Virus record (IMG/VR): IMGVR_UViG_3300021964_006504
Coordinates: 1 to 32,798 of that record
Source: a virus
Strand: one strand, 5' to 3'
Length of the DNA: 32,798 bases
Shown: positions 1 through 8,624 of the stretch, one piece after another
Layout of the letters: every line of letters starts with the position of its first letter
Position numbering within the stretch: the first letter of the stretch is position 1
Position numbers and translations under genes: made by a program
Notes under the pieces: generated by a model
The model's input: only the letters and a program-made list of their open reading frames with translations
Databases searched by the model: none
What the model was told of the DNA's origin: nothing

Positions 1-1
1 A

Positions 2-103
2 AACTTCCGCGCTCGTCATAATTGTGATAATCCTGGACCAAAAACCAAAGCGCGTTATTGGTCATGTAAACAATGGCGTGGTGGAGCAAAGGTCGAAAAC
101 TAG
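2..103 (+). CDS. C-terminal fragment of a phage (probably virion) protein
   Basis: An open frame enters from the left edge and ends at TAG 101-103, giving 33 residues. It reads FRARHNCDNPGPKTKARYWS followed by CKQWRGGAKVEN. I recall a Cys/Arg-rich RARHNC...ARYWSC ending on the C-termini of several large structural or internal proteins of marine T4-like phages. I infer that this is the end of such a protein and that the late region extends to the left of the window. The 5' end is missing, so the function cannot be given. The next gene begins 17 bases after this stop. Confidence 0.6.
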   Translation, partial: NFRARHNCDNPGPKTKARYWSCKQWRGGAKVEN

Positions 104-120
104 ACCTAAATAACTATATT

Positions 121-852
121 ATGATTGACAATTTGAAACACCATCGATGGTGTGTGTTCGGTATGCCGAGGACTGGTAGTCACCTCTTAGAATACCAAAT
201 ACACAAACACCTCAACGAAGTCTATGGCGACTCTGCCAAATTGGGAGAGTTGTTTCATCCATTTTCAATCAGAGATACTGAAGTCTATTTAGAAGGCGAC
301 ACTATAATTTCTAACGATAGAGATTATGATGCTGGTGAGTTTCAGTCGGTAAATTTTTGGGAAGAGGTTTATCGCAAGATAGGTTTACTATCACAAGCTG
401 ACAACTTCCAACCACTATCATGTCGCTTCTTTTATGGCGAGCAATACATTTTCTTGGGGTTAGAAAAAACCATCTCTATCCTACAAGAACACAATTTCAA
501 GTTTATTCGCCTCGACAGAGACTTTGAAAAGAGGCTGATCAGTTACTACTTTGCAAAGACAAATGATAATTGGCGTTACAGTAAAAACGAAAACAAATTA
601 TTTGTTGACATTAGTCGTATGAGGAGATATATTTTCCAGACAGTCCATACTGAACTAGATTACGAAAGTCAATTACCACAATTCGAATATATCAAAATGG
701 ATTATGATGATATTCCTAAAGATGGTGCAGGTAAAAATGTTAAGGTATTGCCCGATGACCCATATGAGCATATCGAGAATGCTGTAGAAGTCAAACAACT
801 GTTTGATGAATATTATCCAAAAGTGAGGGATACACTAAGAGACTTGATTTAA
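121..852 (+). CDS. Sulfotransferase-like P-loop protein (first of two)
   Basis: The 243-residue protein starts with a beta strand and a PAPS-loop-like motif, CVFGMPRTGSH (residues 11-21), where sulfotransferases have their 5'-phosphosulfate loop. A second motif at residues 130-145 (RLDRDFEKRLISYYFA) resembles the 3'-phosphate-binding Arg/Ser region. Known members move sulfate from PAPS to sugars or other hydroxyls; the acceptor here is unknown. An in-frame ATG at 73 would overlap the upstream gene by 31 bases and adds 16 residues ahead of the first strand, so I prefer ATG 121, although neither has a good ribosome site. The stop overlaps the next ATG by one base (TAATG), which ties it to the radical SAM genes. 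Its base composition is AT-rich, like the rest of the 121-4548 cassette. Confidence 0.6.
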   Translation: MIDNLKHHRWCVFGMPRTGSHLLEYQIHKHLNEVYGDSAKLGELFHPFSIRDTEVYLEGDTIISNDRDYDAGEFQSVNFWEEVYRKIGLLSQADNFQPLSCRFFYGEQYIFLGLEKTISILQEHNFKFIRLDRDFEKRLISYYFAKTNDNWRYSKNENKLFVDISRMRRYIFQTVHTELDYESQLPQFEYIKMDYDDIPKDGAGKNVKVLPDDPYEHIENAVEVKQLFDEYYPKVRDTLRDLI

Positions 853-2471
853 TGCACGGAATATTACTAGGTGGATATGAGGAGCTGACTCTACTAGAGC
901 CTGAACGGACTTCAATGAAGAGGGCTGCAGGTGCGTATCGTATTGCATCTTTTTTGCGAGAAGAAGGTTGGGATATCGAGGTTTGTGACTTCATCAATGA
1001 ATGGCAAGACGATGAGTTTGAAGAATTCATAGAATCTAGGGTGACATCTGATACTGTATTCATCGGTGTCAGTTTTATGTTTTCATACACTCCAAAGAAT
1101 GCTGCAAAACTTTCTAAAAAAATACAATGGCTACGAGATAACTATCCTGACATAGCACTATTGGGTGGTTCAAAGAACCTCAGCACCATGATGCCGATTG
1201 ACCTTGATTATTATATTACAGGTTACGGTGAGTATGGTTTGCTAGAATTACTCAAAAAGCTAACGAACAACAATGGTAATCCTGTCATCCAAGAAGTAGA
1301 GACTGACCTTGGAATGAAAAAACTCATACGCTCGGACACACATCATCCAGCGTATCCGTGTAAAGATTTGCAGGTAAGATATCAAGAAAGAGATTTCATA
1401 CAACCAACAGAATGGTTGAACTTAGAATTCGCTCGAGGTTGTAAGTTTAAATGTAAATTCTGTCAATACAATTTGATCGGTATGAAGGGTAATTTTGAGC
1501 GCGACATGCTCAATATACATGATGAACTAAAACGAAATTATGAGCAGTGGGGGACAGTCAGTTATACTATTGCTGATGAGACCGTCAACGACAGTTCCGA
1601 GAAACTACTCGGCATTGCGAATGTAGTTGATAATCTGGGGTATGACTTGAATATGACAGGATACACTCGTGCAGATCTGGTTGTTACAAGGCAGAACGAC
1701 TGGGAGAATATGCAACGTATGGGTCTTTGGGGTCACTTCTATGGTATTGAGTCATTTCATCAAGATGCTGCTAAATCTATCGGTAAAGGATTAAATGTAG
1801 ATCGTCTGAAGCAGGGATTAGTAGATTGCAGAGAATCATTTCTCAAATATAATAACAAGTATCGGTCAACATCTAGCCTCATCGCTGGATTACCTAACGA
1901 GACTGAAGAATCTTTCGATGATGGTATCAATTGGCTACAGAAAAATATGCCTAATGAGTCTATAGCAATCACCCCATTGTTTATTTCTACATCACACGAC
2001 TCGATCTATGCTGAGAATAGTTCCGAGTTTGATAGAACAGCAGTATCTTCGGGATTATATAGAGAAGGTAATGTAGATGATTGGAATATTGATTATAATG
2101 AAATACCTGAATTGATCAGAGAACAAGTCAAAACTCACTTCCAACATGTAGGTCGATTCCCCGAAGAATATAAAAAGAAACATGCTGTCCCGATGGCGTG
2201 GGAAACAGACATCATGAATTTTTGGGAAGCAACTAAGATACAAGCTAAATATTATGCAGATATCACCAGAAATGGATTTGTTCACTCACAAAAATGTTTG
2301 TCTTGGAACTTCCACAGGTGGACGACTTTCGGTGTATATGATTTAGATGATGTCATCAATATGACAGGTTACGAGTTGACGAACGACCCTCGTTATAAGG
2401 AAAATGACGAGAAAAGAAATGCCTTTATTGAACAATACAAACTGAAGAAGCTGTCATGGATCACGGTATGA
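852..2471 (+). CDS. B12-binding-type radical SAM protein, paralogue 1
   Basis: This is a 539-residue protein. Residues about 20-135 look like a cobalamin-binding Rossmann domain (GAYRIASFLREEGWDIEV, IGVSFMF, LLGGS, GYGEYGL), but I see no DxHxxG cobalt-ligand motif, so any cobalamin would bind without that histidine. The radical SAM cluster motif CxxxCxxC is C197, C201, C204 (ARGCKFKCKFC). Downstream are ADETVND, GHFYGIESF and AGLPNETEESF, matching the usual TIM-barrel strands of class B radical SAM enzymes. The substrate is unknown. It is about as long as the paralogues at 2456 and 24382 and shares their blocks, including RYQERDFIQP. It overlaps the next gene by 16 bases and appears co-transcribed with the sulfotransferase-like gene. 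Confidence 0.8.
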   Translation: MHGILLGGYEELTLLEPERTSMKRAAGAYRIASFLREEGWDIEVCDFINEWQDDEFEEFIESRVTSDTVFIGVSFMFSYTPKNAAKLSKKIQWLRDNYPDIALLGGSKNLSTMMPIDLDYYITGYGEYGLLELLKKLTNNNGNPVIQEVETDLGMKKLIRSDTHHPAYPCKDLQVRYQERDFIQPTEWLNLEFARGCKFKCKFCQYNLIGMKGNFERDMLNIHDELKRNYEQWGTVSYTIADETVNDSSEKLLGIANVVDNLGYDLNMTGYTRADLVVTRQNDWENMQRMGLWGHFYGIESFHQDAAKSIGKGLNVDRLKQGLVDCRESFLKYNNKYRSTSSLIAGLPNETEESFDDGINWLQKNMPNESIAITPLFISTSHDSIYAENSSEFDRTAVSSGLYREGNVDDWNIDYNEIPELIREQVKTHFQHVGRFPEEYKKKHAVPMAWETDIMNFWEATKIQAKYYADITRNGFVHSQKCLSWNFHRWTTFGVYDLDDVINMTGYELTNDPRYKENDEKRNAFIEQYKLKKLSWITV

Positions 2472-4027
2472 TTTTTAGTGGTCAGTTGTATGAACATACT
2501 GGCTACACCCCCGAATCGATCCTAGCAGATCCAAAAAGATCTTATGGTGGACATAAGATCGCTACACATTTACGTGCTATTGGGTGGGACGTAGAGGTTA
2601 TAGACTTTGTCCCACACTTTACCGTTGAGGAATTAAAACTACTCTGGACGATGAGGTATAATAAGGGGACAAAATTTCTGGGTGTGAGTTCTTTGTTTCA
2701 AGCATTATGGGCACAACACATGAACCCATTTCTCGAGTGGGTCAAAGAAAAATACCCTGACATCACAATTATCGCAGGTGGTCCAATCGTAACAACTGTC
2801 GAAGAATTTAAGGCAGATTATTATATCCAAGGTTGGGGTGAGTATGCAATCGTTGAACTACTGAATTGGTTACATGGCTCTGGTAAGAAACCAATTATTA
2901 GTAAACATGTCAATTTACATGGTGAGGAATTAAAAGTCATCGATGCTCTTCACTTTTACAAGGCATATCCAAAAGAAGAATTACCTACAAGATATCAAGA
3001 GCGAGACTTCATACAACCTGATGAATTTTTGAATGCAGAATTTTCTAGGGGTTGTGTTTTTAAGTGTAAGTTTTGTGCTGCCCCTGCATTGGGTGTGACA
3101 AAAGATTATACTCGAACTGCTCAATGCTGGGAAGACGAGTTGAGATATAACTATGATAATTTCGGTGTCACCAATTACATATCTGGAGATGAGACTACAA
3201 ACGATTATACTGAGAAGTTGCGTAAGTATGCAGATGTAACTAAGAAGTTGCCATTCAAGCCATTCATAACAGGTTTCGCTCGCGGTGATATCGCTGTTGC
3301 TAAACCTGAACAGTGGGAACATATGATTGCCATGGGGTTTACATCTCACCATTACGGCATTGAATCCTTCAATGAAAAATCCGCTAAGTGGGTTCATAAA
3401 GGTATGGCTAAAAATAGACTACGCGAAGGTCTATTAGAGATGCGAGAATATTTCAACAAAAACGCACCTATATATAAGACAACGATGTCACTCATATCAG
3501 GGCTTCCTTACGACACATGGGAGTCTCTGATTGAGACTAAAGATTGGTTATTCAATCATTGGAGAGGGCAATCGGTTTATATTAATCCATTGCTAATTCA
3601 ACCAAAGGGACATACATCAGATAGCATGTCGAAATTACCGCCGCTATCTTACAATTATGAAGAACTTGGATATATAGAGTCTGACGTGTCGCTAGAAGAA
3701 TGGTTTCCTTCTCACTTACCGAGGACACCTGAAAACATCGAAGCTATTAATAGAATGAAAGATGTCAATTTTAGAGCCAGTCGCCCATTCTTTTGGAAAA
3801 ACGATAGGATCGGTATGAACTTCTTTGATCTATTAGAATGGTCTCAGAGGTTCAATAATGAATTCATACCACATCAGGGTGTATCGAATTGGTATATACC
3901 ATATTGGAAGACCTTTGCTAAAAAATCTTTTGGTGAGATATCTGATATAGTAGGGCAACCGTTACCAGAGTATGAACCAATTAAAGAATTTTTAGATAAT
4001 TATAAAGAGGCGAAGTTATCGCTATGA
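2456..4027 (+). CDS. B12-binding-type radical SAM protein, paralogue 2
   Basis: The 523-residue protein has the same layout as paralogue 1: an N-terminal Rossmann-like domain (HKIATHLRAIGWDVEVIDF, FLGVSSL, IIAGGP, GWGEYAI) without a visible DxHxxG, then the [4Fe-4S]/SAM motif C200, C204, C207 (SRGCVFKCKFC), a GDETTND motif and SGLPYDT. ATG 2456 is chosen because its MDHGMIFSG aligns with MHGILLGG of paralogue 1. ATG 2468, which forms a 4-base ATGA overlap with the upstream stop, is an equally reasonable start. Tandem paralogues suggest duplication or two steps on related substrates. The reaction is unknown. The gene ends in a 4-base overlap with the 2OG oxygenase gene. Confidence 0.8.
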   Translation: MDHGMIFSGQLYEHTGYTPESILADPKRSYGGHKIATHLRAIGWDVEVIDFVPHFTVEELKLLWTMRYNKGTKFLGVSSLFQALWAQHMNPFLEWVKEKYPDITIIAGGPIVTTVEEFKADYYIQGWGEYAIVELLNWLHGSGKKPIISKHVNLHGEELKVIDALHFYKAYPKEELPTRYQERDFIQPDEFLNAEFSRGCVFKCKFCAAPALGVTKDYTRTAQCWEDELRYNYDNFGVTNYISGDETTNDYTEKLRKYADVTKKLPFKPFITGFARGDIAVAKPEQWEHMIAMGFTSHHYGIESFNEKSAKWVHKGMAKNRLREGLLEMREYFNKNAPIYKTTMSLISGLPYDTWESLIETKDWLFNHWRGQSVYINPLLIQPKGHTSDSMSKLPPLSYNYEELGYIESDVSLEEWFPSHLPRTPENIEAINRMKDVNFRASRPFFWKNDRIGMNFFDLLEWSQRFNNEFIPHQGVSNWYIPYWKTFAKKSFGEISDIVGQPLPEYEPIKEFLDNYKEAKLSL

Positions 4028-4548
4028 GTTTTTTAAAAGTGTTAAGTGAATTAGATGTTGACATTGACCAAATGGTCGATGACTATCGAATATGTAAAGA
4101 ACTTTCGGGGTGGTCTCCGCAAGAGTCATACAAACAAATAGGTCTCAGACATCGCCATACTGTCACTGAAAATAAGTGGTGGGATTCAGAGGGTGGATTA
4201 ACTCATCGAGGTTTATTTGATACCGCATTCAATACTTGGAACGACCAAACACCAAGATATACGAAATTTGTGTGTGAAAGAATATGTGAATTGACAGGAT
4301 TTCCTCTTGGTCGAGTCAGATACATGACACAAGCAACTCAAACTGGGTTGAAAATGCATAGCGATGCTAATAAAAGATTACATTTTGTGATTCAAACTAA
4401 CCCCGATAGTTACATATTTCATAAAGAAGAGAAGCTAATACCTTATCATATGAAGGTGATGCCGCATTTTTATCTGGTAAACACCCAAGAACAACATTTT
4501 GTCTATAATGCAGGTGTTACAGATAGGGTTCATTTACTTATAAGTTGA
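4024..4548 (+). CDS. 2OG-Fe(II) oxygenase, aspartyl/asparaginyl beta-hydroxylase-like
   Basis: The 174-residue protein carries the pattern of the Asp/Asn beta-hydroxylase fold. The iron ligands would be H112 and D114 (KMHSDANKRLHFVI) and H158 (QHFVYNAG), and R168 (TDRVHLLIS) would bind 2-oxoglutarate. The R-x-H spacing after each ligand is characteristic of the family. These enzymes hydroxylate side chains or small molecules. In the phage the partner is unknown, but the gene is the last of a four-gene set with the sulfotransferase-like and two radical SAM genes (ATGA overlap with the previous stop). It ends just before a late promoter. It is one of four 2OG oxygenases in the window, each from a different subfamily or branch. 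Confidence 0.7.
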   Translation: MSFLKVLSELDVDIDQMVDDYRICKELSGWSPQESYKQIGLRHRHTVTENKWWDSEGGLTHRGLFDTAFNTWNDQTPRYTKFVCERICELTGFPLGRVRYMTQATQTGLKMHSDANKRLHFVIQTNPDSYIFHKEEKLIPYHMKVMPHFYLVNTQEQHFVYNAGVTDRVHLLIS

Positions 4549-4554
4549 CCCTTT

Positions 4555-4562
4555 TATAAATA
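4555..4562 (+). promoter_or_regulatory. T4-type late promoter box
   Basis: An exact TATAAATA lies 20 bases before ATG 4583. T4-like late promoters use this octamer as the -10 element, read by the phage sigma (gp55-type) with sliding-clamp activation, and need no -35. Transcription would start near 4570, downstream of the in-frame ATG at 4565, which supports ATG 4583 as the true start. Confidence 0.75.
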
Positions 4563-4582
4563 ATATGAACAAGGAGATAAAA

Positions 4583-6445
4583 ATGTCTATCGAAAAAGAA
4601 GTCCGCTCAGTCCTCGGCGAGGCAGCTGTAAACTATAAGAAACTTGATCAGTTAGTCCGTCAAGGCATGATGTCACCAGCTGCTCTTCCTATCCTTCATA
4701 GAGGTTTAGATAAAATGCAAGCTGGGCAAGTTCTCAACCCACAAGAGCGCGAAGCTGTGAATAAAGTAATGCAGTCTATGCTCTATATCGTAACAGGCGA
4801 TGACACGGTTTTTCAAAAAGCTCGTCAGCATACTCAAAGAACTAAGTATCAGACTGAAGAAGTTGATCAGCTCGACGAATATGGTAATTATCAAGTAACT
4901 GTTAAGGGTAGTGGTGGAACTACTGTGAAGGCTCGCTCTGATAAAGAAGCAAGCCAAAAGGCATTTAAAAATATGGGCATTGCCGATCGTCATCGTAAAA
5001 ATGTTCCACATAGCATTACGAAGATGAAAGAAAGTGAAGAGTATGATAACGAAGGCGAGATGGCTAAATCACAGCTGACTACACTCGCCGATGCTGCTCA
5101 AGAACTGATGGGTATGCTCTCTGACGATCAAAATCTGCCTGAGTGGGTTCAATCTAAAATTACAAAAGCTGTTGATTACCTCGACACTGCTCGTGACTAT
5201 ATGAAGTCTGAGGGTGATAATGGTAAAGCACCAGTTGGCGAGGAAGTAATGTCTGAATCATATAAAGAAAAATTTGCTGCTGCTCTGAAAAAATCAGGTA
5301 AGTCATTGGCTCAAATGTCTGACGAAGAAAAGAAAAAGTTCTTCAACGATGTAGACGCCTCTCATAAAGCTAAAGACGAATCAGTTGAAGAAGGCGCGAT
5401 GAGCCGTATTGATTATCAGCAAAAGTCTGGTGAACAGGGCACAGGTCTTAAAACATTCAAGAAGAAGCCAGCTGCCAAAGATACTCTAGTTGCCAGCCCT
5501 AAGACACAGCGTGTAAAAAGAACGACAGCTGCAGCTGCTAAGAAAATGGTTGCTAAAGGTGCTGTATATGCTGAAGAAGTCGAACTGCTCGATGAGGGCG
5601 ATTACGCTGTAGTGTCCACGAATGGTTCAATGATTACTAACAAATCTAAGGTTCATGGCTATGTTAAAACTATGCCAAAAGGTAATAGACTTAATAAACT
5701 GCTCGACAAACACGGTGCTGATAGAGTCATCCATAAAGATAAACTGAAGAGCAGTAATGTTAGCGAAGATACTGTCGATGATTCTGAGGAAATGCGTGCT
5801 AAAACACAACGCAAACTGGCTCGTATGTCGAAGATGAAAGCAAAACAAGAAAAGGAAACTGATCCAGGAGTCAAAGAAGATTTAGTTTCTGAAAATTATG
5901 GTGCTACTCAAAACGCTATGGCGCATGCTAAAAAAGATGGTGCAAACTATAACGACCAATCTGTTGCCCATAAGTATAATGCGCTCCACATGAAAAAAGC
6001 TGGTTATACACATTTCAAAAATACTCGTATGGGTGGTCGCGAATATAACAAAACTGGTGTCGGCACTAAAATTGAACCTCACCATCATCAAGGTCTTAAA
6101 GAGGATACTTTTGATGAAGCTAGTGCTTATGCCGACGCTCGCCGTGCAATGAAAGCAGATTCTAAAGGTATGGCTCCTACTAAAAAAGCTGGTGGCACTA
6201 AGACATACAAAGGCACTAAAGCTGGTGAAGAACGCCACGGTGGTCATATTGTAATGCAGCTTCGTAAAGCTGTATCAATTGGTAAGCCAGTCAAATTTAA
6301 AGATGGTAAAGAGCATAAAGTATCCAAGGCTGATGCGCATAAGTTCTTGTCGAAATATAACTCGTCAAAACCTGCTGATCGCGAAAAGATGCACTCTGGG
6401 CACGACTCACATGATTCGTTCCAAAGCCATATAAATAACAAGTAA
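4583..6445 (+). CDS. Large late protein, probably an internal or scaffold-type virion protein
   Basis: This 620-residue protein is Lys/Glu/Ala-rich and low in hydrophobic stretches. ATG 4583 is chosen because AAGGAG sits at the right distance (AAGGAGATAAAAATG); the in-frame ATG at 4565 falls upstream of that site. Acidic linkers with EEVDQLDEYG, EEVELLDEG, VSEDTVDDSEE and EDLVSEN punctuate it and resemble the strings between modules of T4-like core/internal head proteins. Such acidic sites are often cut by the prohead protease, but no cleavage site can be proven here. The last 80 residues hold a basic module (HIVMQLRKAV, PVKFKDGKEHKV) that I recall from other marine T4-like proteins. A late promoter precedes it. 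The exact role is not known. Confidence 0.6.
   Translation: MSIEKEVRSVLGEAAVNYKKLDQLVRQGMMSPAALPILHRGLDKMQAGQVLNPQEREAVNKVMQSMLYIVTGDDTVFQKARQHTQRTKYQTEEVDQLDEYGNYQVTVKGSGGTTVKARSDKEASQKAFKNMGIADRHRKNVPHSITKMKESEEYDNEGEMAKSQLTTLADAAQELMGMLSDDQNLPEWVQSKITKAVDYLDTARDYMKSEGDNGKAPVGEEVMSESYKEKFAAALKKSGKSLAQMSDEEKKKFFNDVDASHKAKDESVEEGAMSRIDYQQKSGEQGTGLKTFKKKPAAKDTLVASPKTQRVKRTTAAAAKKMVAKGAVYAEEVELLDEGDYAVVSTNGSMITNKSKVHGYVKTMPKGNRLNKLLDKHGADRVIHKDKLKSSNVSEDTVDDSEEMRAKTQRKLARMSKMKAKQEKETDPGVKEDLVSENYGATQNAMAHAKKDGANYNDQSVAHKYNALHMKKAGYTHFKNTRMGGREYNKTGVGTKIEPHHHQGLKEDTFDEASAYADARRAMKADSKGMAPTKKAGGTKTYKGTKAGEERHGGHIVMQLRKAVSIGKPVKFKDGKEHKVSKADAHKFLSKYNSSKPADREKMHSGHDSHDSFQSHINNK
6430..6437 (+). promoter_or_regulatory. 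T4-type late promoter box
   Basis: An exact TATAAATA lies inside the last codons of the large late gene and about 40 bases before ATG 6478. Initiation near 6445-6450 would leave the AAGGAG ribosome site of the next gene in a short leader. The octamer also encodes part of HINNK, so coding alone could explain it, but the position fits a real late promoter. Confidence 0.65.
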
Positions 6446-6477
6446 TTAACAAAAAACCCTTACAAGGAGAGAAAAAT

Positions 6478-7248
6478 ATGTCAGGTTGGGGAAAAGCAGA
6501 TAACAAAACTGCATCGGGCACTATCGCCCTTGGCACTGATGGAGCTGTAACAGGCACATCAACTGCCTTTACTACGGAAGCCGCAGTAGGTGATATCCTC
6601 ACTGCCAACTCCATTGATTTTAGAATCACAGCAATCGATTCAGATACTGCTGCCACTGTAGTAGACGCTGATACAGCTGGTGCAGCTATTGCTGCTCAAT
6701 CAGCTGGTGCGTCTTACACATTGAGCGAAAAGCCAACAATGATGGGCTTTAACTCTGTTGGTGGATATTCATCTGAAACAATATTTGGTGTAGACGAAAA
6801 CGAAATGGCAGCTAACAAAGCTGTCGGTGCAGCCCACGCTGGCTGGGTTCACGTTCGCACTAACGGTTCTCGTAAAATTTCAGAAACACTCGTAGCACTG
6901 TCGAAAAACGGCGTTACTGGTGACGCTGAAGATGCAGAATTCGAAGATTATCTGATCACTATTACTACACAGCCTGCTGATGACGAATCAGCTACAGGTG
7001 AAGCAGTAACATTTAGTGTTGTTGCCGCAATCACAGGCACAGGTGGAACACTTACTTACCAATGGCAAGAGGATAGCGGTTCAGGATTTGGTAACATTAC
7101 CAACGGTGGCGTTTACAGTGACGCAACAACCGATACACTTGCAATTAGCGACAACACAGGTCTTGACACATATCAATACCGTGTAGTTATCTCAGCTACA
7201 GGTGCTGATAGTGTAACTTCAACTGCCGCTACACTTACTGAAGCCTAA
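6478..7248 (+). CDS. Virion surface or decoration protein with C-terminal Ig-like domain
   Basis: The 256-residue protein is rich in Thr, Ala, Gly and Asp and has no Cys. Residues about 1-80 hold short repeats typical of beta-rich phage fibre/decoration proteins (ASGTIALGTDGAVTGTSTAF). A middle domain ends near residue 158. Residues about 160-256 form an Ig-like domain: ITTQPADDESATGEAVTFSV, LTYQWQED and YQYRVVISATG mark strands with the conserved Trp. Ig-like domains on T4-like virions are thought to bind weakly to cell surfaces or polysaccharides. AAGGAGAGAAAAATATG gives a strong start and a late promoter lies upstream. It is followed after 12 bases by another beta-rich structural gene. Confidence 0.6.
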   Translation: MSGWGKADNKTASGTIALGTDGAVTGTSTAFTTEAAVGDILTANSIDFRITAIDSDTAATVVDADTAGAAIAAQSAGASYTLSEKPTMMGFNSVGGYSSETIFGVDENEMAANKAVGAAHAGWVHVRTNGSRKISETLVALSKNGVTGDAEDAEFEDYLITITTQPADDESATGEAVTFSVVAAITGTGGTLTYQWQEDSGSGFGNITNGGVYSDATTDTLAISDNTGLDTYQYRVVISATGADSVTSTAATLTEA

Positions 7249-7259
7249 TAGGGGGCTTC
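7240..7259 (+). promoter_or_regulatory. Hairpin over stop codon and ribosome site of the next gene
   Basis: GAAGCC (7240-7245) pairs perfectly with GGCTTC (7254-7259) around the 8-base loop TAATAGGG. The stop of the upstream gene is in the loop, the G-run that would serve as Shine-Dalgarno is partly in the 3' arm, and ATG 7261 follows at once. The geometry fits translational coupling. There is no U-run, so it is not a terminator. Confidence 0.45.
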
Positions 7260-7260
7260 G

Positions 7261-7707
7261 ATGGCTGATCAAAAGCTAAGTGAACTAACTGCTGCTACAA
7301 GTGCCGCCGCTGCCGACGATCTTTATCTGGTGCAGGGCGGTGCTAGTAAAAGCATCACAGTCGCTAAACTTTTCGCAGATGTTGATACAGATGTGAAGTT
7401 TGGCGACACCATTTCAATCGATGATTCCGAGACGCTCACAGGTGCTGGGGCAGTTTCAGTTGCTAAGACTGTTACAATCCTCAGTAATCCTGGAGCCAAT
7501 GGGACTCTGACGATTGCCGCTGGTTCCACAGGTCAAATCAAAATCATCGTTATGACATCTAACACAGGCGGCAACACTTTGACGCTTGATGATTCAGATC
7601 TCGGTCATGATACTGTGGTCTTCAATGAAAAAGGTGACACTGCGACTCTAATATATATTGGGTCAAAGTGGTGGGTCGTAGGAGGCACTGCCGCAGTCAC
7701 TAACTAA
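7261..7707 (+). CDS. Tail-fibre or virion-associated beta protein
   Basis: The 148-residue protein begins with KLSELTAATSAAAADDLYLV followed by QGGASKSIT. This KLSELT...DxxYLVQGG...K.I motif is common at the N-terminus of phage fibre and structural proteins. The rest is Thr/Gly-rich beta sequence ending in TLIYIGSKWWVVGG, like the last strands of a fibre shaft or tip domain. It has no Cys and no membrane segment. It is probably translated in step with the preceding Ig-domain gene through the hairpin covering its ribosome site, which suggests equal amounts of both proteins. The exact location in the virion is unknown. Confidence 0.6.
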   Translation: MADQKLSELTAATSAAAADDLYLVQGGASKSITVAKLFADVDTDVKFGDTISIDDSETLTGAGAVSVAKTVTILSNPGANGTLTIAAGSTGQIKIIVMTSNTGGNTLTLDDSDLGHDTVVFNEKGDTATLIYIGSKWWVVGGTAAVTN

Positions 7708-7722
7708 AGAAAATAATATATT

Positions 7723-8091
7723 ATGGAATTGAATGACTCTAACTTTTTGATTTATGCCATCAAGAAATATAATAATCCTCAGTGCGAGGGAATGGAAGAT
7801 TTAGAAGAGGATATTAAGAGATTTAAATATCTCAAACGCCTCTTTCGTCGTTATGAAAAGAATGGTATATTGAGTGAACGGTTGATTATTAATCATCTAA
7901 TCATTCTTTATAATGTGTTTGGTAGTAATGCGACAGAACTTTTGTTCTTCAAAACTGAACCAGAACACTTCGCCATTTTAAAGTCGTTTCTAGTTTATCT
8001 CAATCGAGTTCCACTAGAAGCCATTGGGTCAAATGAATATTCAGATATTCCTCTAGATGCCAGCATTTTGGATACACTTAGGAAACTATAA
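7723..8091 (+). CDS. Conserved T4-like phage protein of unknown function
   Basis: The 122-residue protein opens MELNDSNFLIYAIKKYNNPQ and continues with an acidic/basic helix (DLEEDIKRFKYLKRLFRRYE) and LIINHLIILYNVFG. I recognise this YA..YdNPQC...RLILNHIIVLYNVFG pattern from small proteins of marine T4-like phages, but no function is known to me. It looks soluble and mostly helical. Its stop overlaps the next ATG by one base, and the following gene is also conserved in such phages, so the pair probably acts in virion assembly or is at least expressed late. No clear ribosome site precedes ATG 7723. Confidence 0.6.
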   Translation: MELNDSNFLIYAIKKYNNPQCEGMEDLEEDIKRFKYLKRLFRRYEKNGILSERLIINHLIILYNVFGSNATELLFFKTEPEHFAILKSFLVYLNRVPLEAIGSNEYSDIPLDASILDTLRKL

Positions 8092-8624
8092 TGTCGAGAT
8101 TTATAGATACAGTTGTTGCTTATAGAATCTTGCGTATGTTGGCAACCCCAATTGAGCGCACAGATGCGTTCAAACTTGGACTCGTCGATCAAGATGGCAA
8201 AAAAATTAAAGAACCAGTTTCCCAACAAGAACTTAACGCCACCTCTCTCCTTCAGCGTTTTGTTTTCAAGGTTCAACGAGCACTGACACGCTCACCAGAT
8301 CGTAATGCAAAAAGGCTCTTGACTTTTGCAGCTGCGATGGCTATATTAAAAGAATATACAGAAGATGATGAAGATAATGTTGAGGCACTTCTCGAGGTTT
8401 TTATGCAAGATGAAGATGTAATTCGTCAAGCTGAACTTCTTGAAAGTTCTAACCTCTTATCATTTAGAAACTTTATGGACGAAGAAGCACCAGCAAATTC
8501 AGCTGGTGGCGGAAATGTCGCTGGTATCGGTGTTGGTGATCAGGGTGAACCTGGAAGAGATCCGCGCCTCATGCCTATGGTAAGAAGAAAGAAGAAGCGT
8601 GGCAACTCCCAAAATAGAAACTAA
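8091..8624 (+). CDS. Conserved T4-like phage protein with NVAGIG tail
   Basis: The 177-residue protein begins MSRFIDTVVAYRILRMLATP, a pattern I recall from marine T4-like phages (FIDTYI.YRF.KILTTP). A helical middle part (FVFKVQRALTRSPDRNAKR, MAILKEYTEDDEDNVEALLE) is followed by an acidic stretch, then a flexible Gly/Ala-rich linker NSAGGGNVAGIGVGDQGEPG and a very basic end (MVRRKKKRGNSQNRN). The basic end could bind nucleic acid or the phage core, but no function is known. It starts one base into the upstream stop and overlaps the following coiled-coil gene by 26 bases, so the three genes appear to form one unit. Confidence 0.6.
   Translation: MSRFIDTVVAYRILRMLATPIERTDAFKLGLVDQDGKKIKEPVSQQELNATSLLQRFVFKVQRALTRSPDRNAKRLLTFAAAMAILKEYTEDDEDNVEALLEVFMQDEDVIRQAELLESSNLLSFRNFMDEEAPANSAGGGNVAGIGVGDQGEPGRDPRLMPMVRRKKKRGNSQNRN

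Noticed and set aside
605-633. TTGACA-N17-TATATT inside the first sulfotransferase-like gene
   Set aside because: Fits the promoter pattern but lies 220 bases before the next start, wholly in coding sequence of a late-looking block; kept out for lack of support.
2981-3397. 138-residue antisense open frame inside radical SAM paralogue 2
   Set aside because: Mirrors the coding strand; no start signal and no motif.
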